Below are positions 26,253 to 35,041 of a stretch of DNA of 60,457 nucleotides, piece by piece. Each line of letters starts with the position of its first letter. Within the stretch, counting starts at the first letter, position 1. The position numbers were made by a program, and so were the translations under genes. The DNA is from CAYQVO01 sp964421085. GTDB lineage: Bacteria; Bdellovibrionota_C; UBA2361; CAYQVO01. The notes under the pieces are model-generated. The model worked only from the letters and a program-made list of their open reading frames with translations. It was not told the DNA's origin and searched no databases. The stretch covers positions 1 through 60,457 of the forward strand of contig CAYQVO010000019.1 in assembly GCA_964421085.1 (NCBI GenBank). The letters are read 5' to 3'.

Positions 26253-28244
26253 ATGGAAAATACAGATAAGAAGAACGAAACTGCCGAGGCGCAGGCGCTG
26301 AAAACACTTGGACCGGTTTCGGATCTCGAAAGACACCTGCCGTCCGACTGGTGGCTTGGCCTTTTCAACTCGCTTTACCTTAAAACGGACGGTGATGTCG
26401 TGGAAAATCACGACAACACGATCTATGAAGTAAATGCGCTCCTCGAACTCACAGGACTGCAGCGGGATGATTACGTTCTTGATCTCTGCTGCGGCCAGGG
26501 AAGGCACAGTCTCGAGCTTGCAAGAAGAGGCTTTCGCAACGTAACAGGAATCGACCGGTCTCGATATCTCATCCGTCTCGCGAGAAGCCGCGCAAAACAG
26601 GAGGGGCTCAACATCACGTTCCGGGAACGTGATGCGAGAAAGATCAGGGCGGGCGGCGATCCGTTCAATTGCGTGTATCTGCTCGGAAATTCGTTCGGAT
26701 ATTTCGACCGTGAAGACGATGATTTTCTTCTTTTGAAGCGCATCAGGGACGTTCTTTCGCACAGGGGAATGCTCCTTATGGATATAGCGGACGGGGAGAA
26801 TCTCCGGGAGCATTTCGAGCCTCGGTCCTGGGAGTGGATAGATCAGAGCTATTTCGTCTGCCGTGAAAGAAGCCTCTCATCGGACAGCAGACGTCTCATT
26901 TCACGTGAAGTCGTGGTTCATGCCGATGAGGGTGTGATTGCCGACCAGTTCTACGNNNNNNNNNNNNNNNNNNNNNNNNNNNNNNNNNNNNNNNNNNNNN
27001 NNNNNNNNNNNNNNNNNNNNNNNNNNNNNNNNNNNNNNNNNNNNNNNNNNNNNNNNNNCTGAATGATGGCCAACCGTCTTGTGTGTACTGCCATCGTGCA
27101 CAAGCCGACTCTGGCATCGAGAGCGCAGGAGCCTCTGTACGCCGATACGACCGTCCTGCTCGGAGACCCGAGTCTGCCCGACACCGTAAAGCGGAACGGA
27201 GTGTTCAACGACGAAGACATGTCGACCATCAGCAGGATGAGAGAGGCGCTCATTCAGATTCCGGGCGTCAAGGTTACATTCGCCGATAATCACGCTTCGC
27301 TGATCAATTTGCTTCTTTCAAAGCGTCCGAAGTTCGTCATGAATCTGTGCGATGAAGGCTTCAACAATGAGGCGACTCAGGAACTCCATGTCCCGGCGCT
27401 GCTCGAAATGCTCGGAGTTCCCTACACTGGAGCGGGGCCTCAGTGCCTGGGAATGTGTTATAACAAGTCGATCGTCTCCGCGCTTGCCGAGTCTCTGGAT
27501 ATCCCGGTGCCTCTCGAAACTTATTTCGACCCGGATGATCAGGCGGCAAATCTGCCTTCCGTGTTCCCGGCGCTGGTAAAGCCGAATTTCGGCGATAACA
27601 GCATAGGAATAACAAAAGAAGCGGTGGTAAGAGACTCAAAGGATCTGCTGGAATATCTGAACAAACTCTGGGAAAGCATGCCCAACACACCTGTGCTCAT
27701 TCAGGAGTTTCTCTCGGGGCCGGAGTACAGCATTGGAATTATCGGGAACCCGGGCCTGACGATTGATTTCCTTCCTCCTCTTGAAGTGGATTATTCGGGA
27801 CTCGATCCGAAGCTTCCGAAAATCCTCGGGTACGAGTCGAAATGGGAGCCTGATTCTCCGTACTGGACCCAGGTCAGGTACAAAGAGGCCGACATCGACG
27901 AGGAAACAAGGAGGAAGCTCTTCGACTTCTCGAGCCTGCTCTTCGAGCGCCTGGGCTGCCGCGACTACGCGCGATTCGACTTCAGGGCGGATGCAGAGGG
28001 TGAGGTGAAGCTCCTCGAAGTGAACCCGAATCCGGGCTGGTGCTGGGATGGAAAGTTCAACATGATGTGCAGCTTCGCGGGGTACAGTTATTCCGAAATG
28101 CTTCTCAAGATTCTTGATGCCGCCGATGAGCGCATCCGGAACCCGCTGTGCGAGCTTTCGAACGGAAACGGCCACAGTGGAAGCAATGGCAACGGCAGTC
28201 ACGGTAACGGTTCAGCGGCTGCCGCAAAAGCCGCGGACAGGTGA
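26253..28244 (+). CDS. methyltransferase / ATP-grasp fusion, copy 2 (interrupted by assembly gap)
   Basis: Close paralogue of the preceding gene over its whole length. The methyltransferase half has VLDLCCGQGRHSLELARRG and LGNSFGYFDREDDD. The ligase half has LNLCDEGFNNEATQELH, VPYTGAGPQCLGMCYNK, FPALVKPNFGDNSIGI and LLEVNPNPGWCWDG. A run of 103 N (26956-27058) hides the junction near residues 235-270. The first codon after the gap in frame is TGA (27060-27062), where copy 1 has GGA, probably an error at the contig edge. The spacing fits an intact gene: 35 hidden codons against 38 in copy 1. The C-terminus adds a Gly/Asn/Ser/His-rich tail (about residues 635-663). The stop overlaps the lipid kinase start (GTGA). 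Confidence 0.8.
26956..27058. other. assembly gap (103 N)
   Basis: Unknown bases inside copy 2 of the fusion gene. By comparison with copy 1 the true length should be about 112 bases, so the gap is close to size and the gene is probably continuous. Confidence 0.98.
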
Positions 28245-29158
28245 AAAATCCTGCATGTTTCCTTGTTAATCCCCGTTCAGGAGGCGGAGCCGCCGGGTTT
28301 TTTCTACCGATTCTGAAAGAGCGCTTCCCCGGCTCAATTGTCCGGTGCATCGGTGAGGACGCCGATATTCCCGCACTGATTGCCGATCCTGATATTTCAA
28401 GAATTATTGTTGTCGGCGGAGACGGGACCTTCTCATCTCTGCTCGAGCCTGCAGTTGGAAGCGGAAAAGTATTCGGGATCCTGCCTGTAGGAACAGGCAA
28501 CGATCTCGCAAAGGAACTCGGACTTTACAGGCTGCTTCGGCCGCGGAACATTGTCGACGCTGCCTGCAGGCTGGAATATGCGCAGGAAAGACTTCTCGAT
28601 GTCTGGCGGTGCGACTTTGCCGGAAATTCACGGTTTTTCTGCAACTATTTGTCGACAGGTTTCGACGCGGCAGTGCTGGAGAGATTCGAGTCTCTCCGGC
28701 TCGCGGCGGGAAAGAGATCAGGAAATGCGGCACTTCTTAGAAACAGATACCTCTACCTCAGGGCAGGGCTGGAGAATGTGAACTATGCTCTTCCGGAAGG
28801 AATTTCCGCGCGACCCGGGGATGGCGGAGAAAAACCCGTTCTGCCGCGCAGATGCATGACGCTCCTTTTTCCAAACATCAGGTCTTTCATGGGACTTGCA
28901 GTATCTTCAAACGAAGCTTCTCCTTTTGATCGCAGAATTCCATGCCTTGTATTTTCATCAGTATTTTCATACGCAGGGGCTTTCATAAGGAAATGGATTC
29001 CGTTTAAGGCGCCATCTATCGGAGATTCCAGTTCCTGGGTAATAGATGCCGGAGACGCTTCATTGCCTCTGCAGTGCGACGGCGAGCTCGTGACAATGGC
29101 CGCAGAGGGTGAAATCGGAATTGTGTATGCCGGTCAAATCAGAGTGCTGTCGTCATGA
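28241..29158 (+). CDS. YegS/diacylglycerol kinase-type lipid kinase
   Basis: Probably phosphorylates a membrane lipid alcohol (diacylglycerol or similar) at the inner face of the cytoplasmic membrane. The DAGK catalytic domain is clear: LVNPRSGGG at the N-terminus, the ATP-site VVGGDGTFSSLLE (about 65-77), and LPVGTGNDLAKELG (about 85-98). The C-terminal half has the family's beta-rich domain with YLSTGFDA and CDGE. 305 residues, typical length. GTG start at 28241 overlaps the stop of the fusion gene, so the two are translationally coupled. Its 3' end overlaps convergent lgt by 25 bases. Confidence 0.88.
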   Translation: MKNPACFLVNPRSGGGAAGFFLPILKERFPGSIVRCIGEDADIPALIADPDISRIIVVGGDGTFSSLLEPAVGSGKVFGILPVGTGNDLAKELGLYRLLRPRNIVDAACRLEYAQERLLDVWRCDFAGNSRFFCNYLSTGFDAAVLERFESLRLAAGKRSGNAALLRNRYLYLRAGLENVNYALPEGISARPGDGGEKPVLPRRCMTLLFPNIRSFMGLAVSSNEASPFDRRIPCLVFSSVFSYAGAFIRKWIPFKAPSIGDSSSWVIDAGDASLPLQCDGELVTMAAEGEIGIVYAGQIRVLSS

Positions 29159-30213
29159 GGGGAGGGGCATGCTCCGCCCCATCCTCCGATTTTTACGGCG
29201 TCTCTTCGCGACCAGTAATAAAGGCACACCAGGCCGAACAGGATGGTGACGATGCTCAGCCACTGGCCTCTTGTAAAACCGAGCCACTGAAAACCAATCT
29301 GAATGTCAGGCATCCGGTACGCTTCGCAGATAATCCGCACGACAGGATACACGACAAGGAACATGCCGGATACGACTCCTGGTTTCCTCGCCTTTCTCCA
29401 GACGTACATCAGCACAAGAAACAGAAAGAGCCCTTCAAGGAGCGCTTCATAAAGCTGTGAGGGATGTCTCAGTGTCAGAAGGGGCGCAAGTGAGTCCGCG
29501 ACAACGAAATTCGAATGCTGAACAGCGGCGACGATTCGTTCGAGAACAGAATGAACAAAAGCCCGGGATCCGCCGGAGGAAAGGCAGGCGTCCACGGCGC
29601 TGGTCCATTTATCCTGCGAGATTCCAAGGTGTGAGACCACAGGGACAAGCGTCGACAGGCGCTGCGGTTCGTAATGCGGCCAGTTCAGAATATCCTGAGG
29701 AAACCGGACACCCCACCAGAGCCATGATGGCGCCTCTCGTCCAATCAGTTCGCCGTTTATGAAATTAGCTATACGCCCGAAGAAAATTCCGGGGCCGCTT
29801 CCAAGTGCAGCGAGATCCATGCAGTGAAGAATCGAGATGCGGCGCGTCCGCGCAAAATAGATGCATCCGCATATTATTCCGATAAGGCCTCCATGGCTCG
29901 CCATACCTCCTTTCCAGACTGCGAGAACTCCCCAGAAGGGAGGCGCTTTCGAGAAATCAAAAAGAAGTTCCGGGCTGTAGAAAAGGCAGTACCCGAGGCG
30001 GCCGCCTGTTATGGTTCCCACCGCCGCCGCAAAGATGAAGTCTCCGGCTTCCTCTGGTTTGAGCTGAGTAAGACCCCGGCGGCTCAGCCACCGGATTAAC
30101 AGCCAGGCTGCGAGAAACCCGGCAAGGTACGACAGCCCGTACCATCGGATTCCAAAATCGTCAGCAATTCGCACCGCAAAGGGGTCGAGTTTATGCAAAT
30201 AACCTGTGCACAT
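29134..30213 (-). CDS. lgt: prolipoprotein diacylglyceryl transferase
   Basis: Transfers diacylglyceryl from phosphatidylglycerol to the lipobox cysteine of prelipoproteins, the first step of lipoprotein maturation. About seven membrane helices. Signature blocks: IRWYGLSYLAGFLAAW, GGMASHGGLIG, GRIANFINGELIGR (the Lgt signature), and RHPSQLYEALLEG. The stretch between the last two is about 85 residues, some 30-40 longer than in E. coli. The hydrophilic C-terminal tail (KIGGWGGACPSPHDD...) overlaps the lipid kinase 3' end. Start ATG 30213: YLHKLDP lines up with the family N-terminus; no close ribosome site. Confidence 0.93.
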   Translation of the reverse strand: MCTGYLHKLDPFAVRIADDFGIRWYGLSYLAGFLAAWLLIRWLSRRGLTQLKPEEAGDFIFAAAVGTITGGRLGYCLFYSPELLFDFSKAPPFWGVLAVWKGGMASHGGLIGIICGCIYFARTRRISILHCMDLAALGSGPGIFFGRIANFINGELIGREAPSWLWWGVRFPQDILNWPHYEPQRLSTLVPVVSHLGISQDKWTSAVDACLSSGGSRAFVHSVLERIVAAVQHSNFVVADSLAPLLTLRHPSQLYEALLEGLFLFLVLMYVWRKARKPGVVSGMFLVVYPVVRIICEAYRMPDIQIGFQWLGFTRGQWLSIVTILFGLVCLYYWSRRDAVKIGGWGGACPSPHDDSTLI

Positions 30214-30258
30214 GCTCTTAGAGCTTTATCATCCGGTGCCGCAATTTGTCACCATGAC

Positions 30259-30411
30259 GGCGTTAATTGTCTCCTTGCCGGCCGGACCGGGGCTTAGCCC
30301 CGTGTCTTCAGCATGTTAACGCCTGCCGCTTCTGGCATATACCTTGCCTTATCAGCAGTTGTCCATCGATAAGGGGTTTTCAGCAGATTTCACCTCTCGC
30401 CTGCACTGAAA
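30259..30411 (+). ncRNA. candidate structured RNA upstream of lgt
   Basis: The 253-base stretch 30214-30466 has no convincing gene but several nested inverted repeats. GGCGTTAA (30259-30266) pairs with TTAACGCC (30316-30323) around an inner GGGGCTTAGCCCC (30289-30301). CCTTATC (30347-30353) pairs with GATAAGG (30368-30374). TTTCAGCAG (30378-30386) pairs with CTGCACTGAAA (30401-30411) with a two-base bulge. They are followed by a strong plus-strand terminator. It could be a plus-strand small RNA, or on the minus strand a structured leader of lgt. I do not recognise a known RNA family. Confidence 0.4.
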
Positions 30412-30428
30412 GCGTGTCCAATATCGAA

Positions 30429-30467
30429 GGGGGAGCCGGATGGGGGTCCGGTTCCCCCGTTTTTTTT
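30429..30467 (+). terminator. strong rho-independent terminator
   Basis: A 12-bp stem with one G-U pair (GGGGGAGCCGGA at 30429-30440, TCCGGTTCCCCC at 30447-30458), six-base loop, then GTTTTTTTT. The T run is on the plus strand only, yet no plus-strand protein gene precedes it closely, which supports a plus-strand transcript here. Confidence 0.8.
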
Positions 30468-31819
30468 CAATGCAGGGCTTCCGGAAAAATATCGCTTCCC
30501 GCATAACGCACGCGAGACACCTTTCCTTTCATGAAGAAGAAGAGAACCGGCTCTCCCGGAGATGAATACCCGTCCGCTGCAGTTATTTTAAAAGAATTCT
30601 TCCCCGCCGGTTCGAGTTCCTGCACTGCGTCAAAGGGGCTCCACACGCCGGGGTTGACGCAGACAAGCCTGTCATTCGGAAAAGAGATGATATTCGAAGC
30701 TCCCCAGAAGCTGAAGAACTGCCCTTCATAACGGGTGTCTATCCTTCCTCCGTTCCCGTGATATTTTTCAAAGGCGAAGAACACCTGGAATATGCCGTCG
30801 AGAATGAATTCAACCTCGGAGTCAATTGAGTTTGTCAGGACGGATACGGCGATTCCGGACTGAGGATCGAAAAAGCTTCGCGTGCGCTGCCCGGGAAATC
30901 CGCCTGAATGACCGATTATTCTCCGTCCCGACAGTTCATTGACCATAAAACCAAGCCCGTAGTGCTTCTTCCCGCTGAACAGCGGGACTTCCCAGTGCTT
31001 TCGCTGCATTTCCCGCTTCAGCGCATCCTCGAGAAGGATGCGGCTTCCCATTCTATGCGCTGCGAGAAAACTGAGTATATCTTTCGTCGTGGAATAGACT
31101 CCTGTTGCGGGCGCCATTGCATATGTATTCAACTGCGGCGCCGCAGCGCGCATGCTTCCGGCGTCAGGCGGGGCGTAACCGGTAACGCAGCGCGGAAGTA
31201 TTTCCGGTGTATATTCGGGACCGGTGTCTTCGAGTTTCAGAGGAGAGATGATCTCCTTTTTGACGAATTCATGGAAACTCATGCCGGTCGCAGCTTCGAT
31301 CACCATGCCAAGCATGCAGTATCCGAAGTTGGAATACTTCATGGTCACGTTGGCGTCATAAACGAGACTTGCAGCGAGTATCCGGCGCTTCAGTTCGGCC
31401 TTCCCGGGAAAGGGCTCGAGCAGCTGCCAGAAGTTGTTGGTCGCTCCGTCGCGGATGATTCCCGCCGAATGCGACAGGAGCTGCCGCAGTGTGACGTTCT
31501 TCACGCGGGAGTCTTTGTGCTTCTTAAGCCAGGAAAGGAACTTGCCGGCTGGATCATCGAGATCCAGTTTTCCTTCCTGAGCAAGCTTTACAACTGCAGT
31601 GGCGGTGAACATTTTCGAATGCGATGCAACGCGAAAAATATGATCCGGGCGAAGCTTTTCTCCGGTCTCGAGATTCGCGGTCCCGAAAGCCCTGTTGAAC
31701 CTGAGTTTTCCGTTTCTGGAGACTGCGGCGGCGAAACCCGGAAAGCGGAGGCTCCGCGATTTAAATGAAAGCCAGCTCTCGATAAACGAGAGAGCGTGAT
31801 TAAAGGTTATCTCGTTCAT
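30467..31819 (-). CDS. serine beta-lactamase-like / D-alanyl carboxypeptidase family hydrolase
   Basis: Class C beta-lactamase-fold serine hydrolase, 450 residues. Active-site landmarks: SxxK in VASHSKMFTA (about residue 66), YSN in MKYSNFGYC (the Y-x-N motif), and HSGGFPGQ in place of the KTG box. There is no signal peptide, so it is likely a cytoplasmic esterase or peptidase rather than a true beta-lactamase. The C-terminal 110 residues form an extra beta-rich domain. GGAGAGG precedes ATG 31819. Followed by the terminator region at its 3' end. Confidence 0.85.
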   Translation of the reverse strand: MNEITFNHALSFIESWLSFKSRSLRFPGFAAAVSRNGKLRFNRAFGTANLETGEKLRPDHIFRVASHSKMFTATAVVKLAQEGKLDLDDPAGKFLSWLKKHKDSRVKNVTLRQLLSHSAGIIRDGATNNFWQLLEPFPGKAELKRRILAASLVYDANVTMKYSNFGYCMLGMVIEAATGMSFHEFVKKEIISPLKLEDTGPEYTPEILPRCVTGYAPPDAGSMRAAAPQLNTYAMAPATGVYSTTKDILSFLAAHRMGSRILLEDALKREMQRKHWEVPLFSGKKHYGLGFMVNELSGRRIIGHSGGFPGQRTRSFFDPQSGIAVSVLTNSIDSEVEFILDGIFQVFFAFEKYHGNGGRIDTRYEGQFFSFWGASNIISFPNDRLVCVNPGVWSPFDAVQELEPAGKNSFKITAADGYSSPGEPVLFFFMKGKVSRVRYAGSDIFPEALH

Positions 31820-31855
31820 AAACGCGCCTCTCCATCTTTCTTCTCCGGACTGCGA

Positions 31856-32737
31856 TTACTCTGCCGTAACCAGCCTGTCAATGACATCCCCGATGCAGTC
31901 GAGCACCATGAGATGTCCTGCTTCTTGTTCGAGACGGCAGATGCTTCCCGGAATTTTCTGCGCGAAGTAAGCCGCCATCGAGGGCGGAACGTAGGTATCA
32001 GCGGCGCCGTGCCAGATAAAAACCGGGCATTGAACGTCAGATATATCGAATCCCCATGGTTTCGTCATCAGGCGGAATTCCTGGAGCACTCCTTTTGATC
32101 CCTGCCGCAGGGCTTCTTCAAATACGGAAAAGACAAGGTTTCCGGAACTCTTTTCTTTGAACCTCTTTCCATCGCACTTCGGCATGCCGATCAGAATCCA
32201 CATCATGCCGAGGGCAGGGGAGACTTTGAAAAGAAGCGCAAGACTTCCAATCTCTGCAGCCGCGAGCCACGGCGCGAACTGCGCAGAGCGCAGAAGAAAG
32301 CGGTTGGTCCATGTCATTCCCTTGAGAAGCGAAGGAGAACTCGCCACGTCCGCAATCCCGCTTACAATTCCCAGGTTCAGTACTCTTTCTTTCAGCGCAT
32401 GCGCGGTGACGAGCGCATAGGGTGTTCCTCCGGAAACTCCGATGACACGAAGGGAGGATATCCCCAGATGATCCGCCACTCCCTGAACGATGCGGGGCCA
32501 GTCCAGAAGAGTTCTCTCCCTGTAATCAGAGCCTCCCAGCCCGGGACGATCAATTGAAATAACCGACACGCGTGAAGCTGCCGCCTTTTTCGCCGCAATC
32601 AGCGCCTCGTGACGGGAGCCGGGAAAACCGTGATGATAGAATATGGGAGTTCGAAGGCCCGGGTCACCGATCACTGAGTATGCGACATCAGCGCCGTCGA
32701 TGCACACACTACCCTCAATGCAGCCCGGGAAATTCAC
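31856..32737 (-). CDS. alpha/beta hydrolase
   Basis: About 293 residues with the alpha/beta hydrolase triad: nucleophile Ser in GVSGGTPYA, Asp in IWHGAADTYVP, and His in QEAGHLMVL. The oxyanion HHGFPGSR is near the N-terminus. No signal peptide. Substrate unknown; such enzymes are esterases, lipases or haloalkane-type hydrolases. The start GTG at 32737 has no good ribosome site, so the N-terminus is uncertain. It is 36 bases upstream of the serine hydrolase gene, suggesting co-transcription. Confidence 0.83.
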   Translation of the reverse strand: MNFPGCIEGSVCIDGADVAYSVIGDPGLRTPIFYHHGFPGSRHEALIAAKKAAASRVSVISIDRPGLGGSDYRERTLLDWPRIVQGVADHLGISSLRVIGVSGGTPYALVTAHALKERVLNLGIVSGIADVASSPSLLKGMTWTNRFLLRSAQFAPWLAAAEIGSLALLFKVSPALGMMWILIGMPKCDGKRFKEKSSGNLVFSVFEEALRQGSKGVLQEFRLMTKPWGFDISDVQCPVFIWHGAADTYVPPSMAAYFAQKIPGSICRLEQEAGHLMVLDCIGDVIDRLVTAE

Positions 32738-32792
32738 GATGGAGATGCTACAACAATTTCCCGCAGCTAACCACCTCGGAATGCCGCGAATG

Positions 32793-33134
32793 TCACCACG
32801 TCACATTTATGCCCACACCGACCTGGCTTTGATTCACTCCGCCCCGAACCGTGAGATTCTTATAACTGTTGCGTCTGCCTTCCGCCTGATAAATATCGCA
32901 TCCGAACTTCGCCGGGCCTGCGCCTCTTGCGTTGCAGCCGGTATCTTCCTGCAGATCTTCTAGAGGTGTCTCGCCCGGGGCCATCTGTGAAACCTTATGA
33001 TTCACATGGTACGCCAGCGCGAGATCCGAAACCTCTTCCGCCTGAATATCCTTGTGCGTGATGAGTCTCTGTCCTGCCCATGCGGGAGAGACCGCTGTGA
33101 TTAGGGCGCAGAAAAGCGCGAATCGAGTCATCAT
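32793..33134 (-). CDS. small secreted protein, unknown function
   Basis: 113 residues with a clear signal peptide (MMTRFALFCALITAVSPAWA, cleavage before GQ). The mature part of about 93 residues is hydrophilic and has two cysteines (NARGAGPAKFGC and DTGC) that could form a disulfide. It ends VGVGINVTW, which resembles an amphipathic outer-membrane strand. Not recognised. The ribosome site is weak. Confidence 0.55.
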   Translation of the reverse strand: MMTRFALFCALITAVSPAWAGQRLITHKDIQAEEVSDLALAYHVNHKVSQMAPGETPLEDLQEDTGCNARGAGPAKFGCDIYQAEGRRNSYKNLTVRGGVNQSQVGVGINVTW

Positions 33135-33344
33135 GGAAAGGTGATGCGTTTAATGCGCTTCCTGCGGGTTCAATCCTCCGTCTGAAGTTCGAAACGGCAT
33201 CGGACTCATCTTCCTTTAGAATCTGCCGCCCAATCGGCGAAAATAGAACGACTGGATCGATCTCAAACAAACACCATGAGAATTCTGCGGAAGCGGGAAT
33301 GCCGGAATTTCGCAGAGTCAGTAATAGATTTACCTTCTTCCCCC

Positions 33345-34406
33345 CTACCGGTACACGCCCTCGCCGGAAACGTACTTTTCGAGCGCAATATTCATGAACT
33401 GGTCTTTTCCATCGGTGACGAATTCATACTCCTTCAGGACCCCGCGGCGTTTTCCGAGCCGCAGCAGGGCCGGAATAATCTCCCCGGGCGAAGCAAGCGA
33501 CGGGAGTATCTCTTTGAGAACCAGAGCCAGTTCGTAATGCACTGCAGCGGAATAAAGATCTACGGAACGCCCCTGCTCGATTATTCGATAGTGAACCGCA
33601 AAGTGAGGATCGACTGCGGCTGAATAAAACCATGCGCGATCGAGTGCTCCGCCTGCAGCTTCGCGCTCTCCCGGCGCGCCCAGTGAGCTGCATCCAAAAA
33701 TCGCGTTTCTGAGCCGGAGGTCCTTTGCCTGCCTTGCGATTAGTCCCGGCTGTCCGGCGGCGGCACAGATAAAAAGCTGTGAGCATCCCTCTCTTTTCAT
33801 TGCGCTGAGAATGCTCCTGACATCCCCGGCATCCGGAGAGAACTCGTGAACGGCTTTTATGTGCGAAGGCGGCAGCGATTCCTGAAAACTTCTCACCACA
33901 TTCGCTGTAAAATCATTCGGCGAGTATATGATGCCGACCGACTTATAGCCCAGGCGTTTTGCTTCACGTGCGGTCGCTTCGCCAAGTTCCTTCTGATTCA
34001 GGGCGGTCCTGAGCACCATATCACGGGCGATTGAGAGTTTGTTGTCCGGTGCGAACGCAAGGAGGGGAATATGCCTGTTCTGGGCAAAAGGCGCCACGAT
34101 GTGAGAGGGAACTGAACCGGGCGAGATCACCAGATCGACCTTTTCAATGTTCGCAAGTTTTTGAAAAGCAGCGGCTGTTCCTGCCGGTTGGGAGTGATTG
34201 TCTTTTTCGAGAACAGAAATGTCAGCTGTTCCCCTCCCTTCTCTCACCCCCAGAGTGAAGCCCCGGAACGTATCGACTCCATAACCGGCGTTTCCGCTCA
34301 GAGGTGTGACAATACCCACTTTCCAGTTGCGTTGCGGTTGTGCAGAGAGAGGTGAAAGAACGAGGAGAGGAGTAACAACAGCGAAAAAGAATAGATAGTT
34401 TCTCAC
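33345..34406 (-). CDS. orphan periplasmic binding protein (Peripla_BP_6 type)
   Basis: Binding protein with the leucine/amide-binding fold. The GTG at 34406 is chosen because it gives the signal sequence VRNYLFFFAVVTPLLVLSPL and AGGAG lies 12 bases before it; the ATG at 34481 adds 25 unlikely residues. Mature part: KVGIVTPLSGNAGYGVDT, LVISPGSVPSH, VGIIYSPNDFTANVVRSF, and a C-terminal KEILPSL helix. No permease or ATPase is adjacent. It diverges from the Hpt gene by about 130 bases and may act as a sensor for that signalling locus. Confidence 0.82.
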   Translation of the reverse strand: MRNYLFFFAVVTPLLVLSPLSAQPQRNWKVGIVTPLSGNAGYGVDTFRGFTLGVREGRGTADISVLEKDNHSQPAGTAAAFQKLANIEKVDLVISPGSVPSHIVAPFAQNRHIPLLAFAPDNKLSIARDMVLRTALNQKELGEATAREAKRLGYKSVGIIYSPNDFTANVVRSFQESLPPSHIKAVHEFSPDAGDVRSILSAMKREGCSQLFICAAAGQPGLIARQAKDLRLRNAIFGCSSLGAPGEREAAGGALDRAWFYSAAVDPHFAVHYRIIEQGRSVDLYSAAVHYELALVLKEILPSLASPGEIIPALLRLGKRRGVLKEYEFVTDGKDQFMNIALEKYVSGEGVYR

Positions 34407-34534
34407 GAAAATACGTCGCTCCTGCAATATGCTATCGCCGAATTTCCTTAGGGGGAAAGTTGAAAGATTGCATCCATGCAATGTTCAGGCTAGTCTGACT
34501 GACAGTGGCGTTTTTGTTGTCCCGGCTTTTTTTG

Positions 34535-34894
34535 ATGAATGAACTTCCCGTTTTTGATCGTGACCGTGCCCTGAAACGGGCAGGCAACGATCCTGCTTTC
34601 TTCAAAGAGTTAGTTGAAACATTGATTCAAGATTTCTCCGGCAGCTGCTATGCATTGGAGAAGGCTGTGAGAGAGGGAAATCCGGCACTCGCAGCCCCTC
34701 CAGCTCATACCCTGAAAAGTGCACTTGGCAACCTTGGAGCTTCAAAAAGCAGTGCAGTTGCCTCAAAACTTGAACAGGCTGCGGTTGGGGGTCGAATGGA
34801 AGAAGTTGTGGAGCATATTGAGGCTCTTAAGGCCTGTGTGAGCGATTTTCTGGAGGCCGTTCACGATTATCTCCTGACGGAAGGGAAACGCTGA
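34535..34894 (+). CDS. Hpt-domain phosphotransfer protein
   Basis: About 119 residues, a single histidine-phosphotransfer four-helix bundle. The phosphoacceptor is H58 in AHTLKSALGNLGA, the usual HxxKG/S pattern. The N-terminus begins MNELPVFDRDRALKRAGND, typical for Hpt proteins (aspartate then helix). It is alone at the 5' end of the YfiR-histidine kinase group. The hybrid kinase there ends in a receiver domain without its own Hpt, so this protein is a likely next step. Start ATG 34535 rather than the in-frame GTG at 34505. Confidence 0.85.
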   Translation: MNELPVFDRDRALKRAGNDPAFFKELVETLIQDFSGSCYALEKAVREGNPALAAPPAHTLKSALGNLGASKSSAVASKLEQAAVGGRMEEVVEHIEALKACVSDFLEAVHDYLLTEGKR

Positions 34895-34977
34895 CAGTTT
34901 CCGGACCTGCTTTTGACGCAGGGGGAAGTTGTCAAATTCTGCCTCAATTATCCTGAGCTTTCTGCCGATTATCACTC

Positions 34978-35020
34978 GTGGATGACAAATCCCGTGGTCT
35001 TCGGGTTTTTCTGCATCCAC
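34978..35020 (+). terminator. nested hairpin downstream of the Hpt gene
   Basis: GTGGATG (34978-34984) pairs with CATCCAC (35014-35020). Inside it CCCG (34991-34994) pairs with CGGG (35002-35005), followed by TTTTTC. The inner part resembles a weak terminator that the outer stem could compete with, an attenuator-like layout just before the secreted-protein gene. Confidence 0.3.
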
Positions 35021-35041
35021 AGGTGGGGAGCTTAAAGAGCT

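Noticed and set aside
28135..28240. Gly/Asn/Ser/His repeats as a DNA repeat array
   Set aside because: Only a short low-complexity protein tail of fusion copy 2; codons vary and no regular DNA repeat or CRISPR spacing exists.
30259..30467. Known riboswitch, 6S RNA, SRP RNA or tmRNA in the lgt upstream region
   Set aside because: The conserved core sequences I know for these families are not present, so it is left as an unassigned structured region.
30467..31819. True antibiotic-resistance beta-lactamase
   Set aside because: No signal peptide and the KTG box is replaced by HSGG, which fits a general serine esterase/peptidase better.
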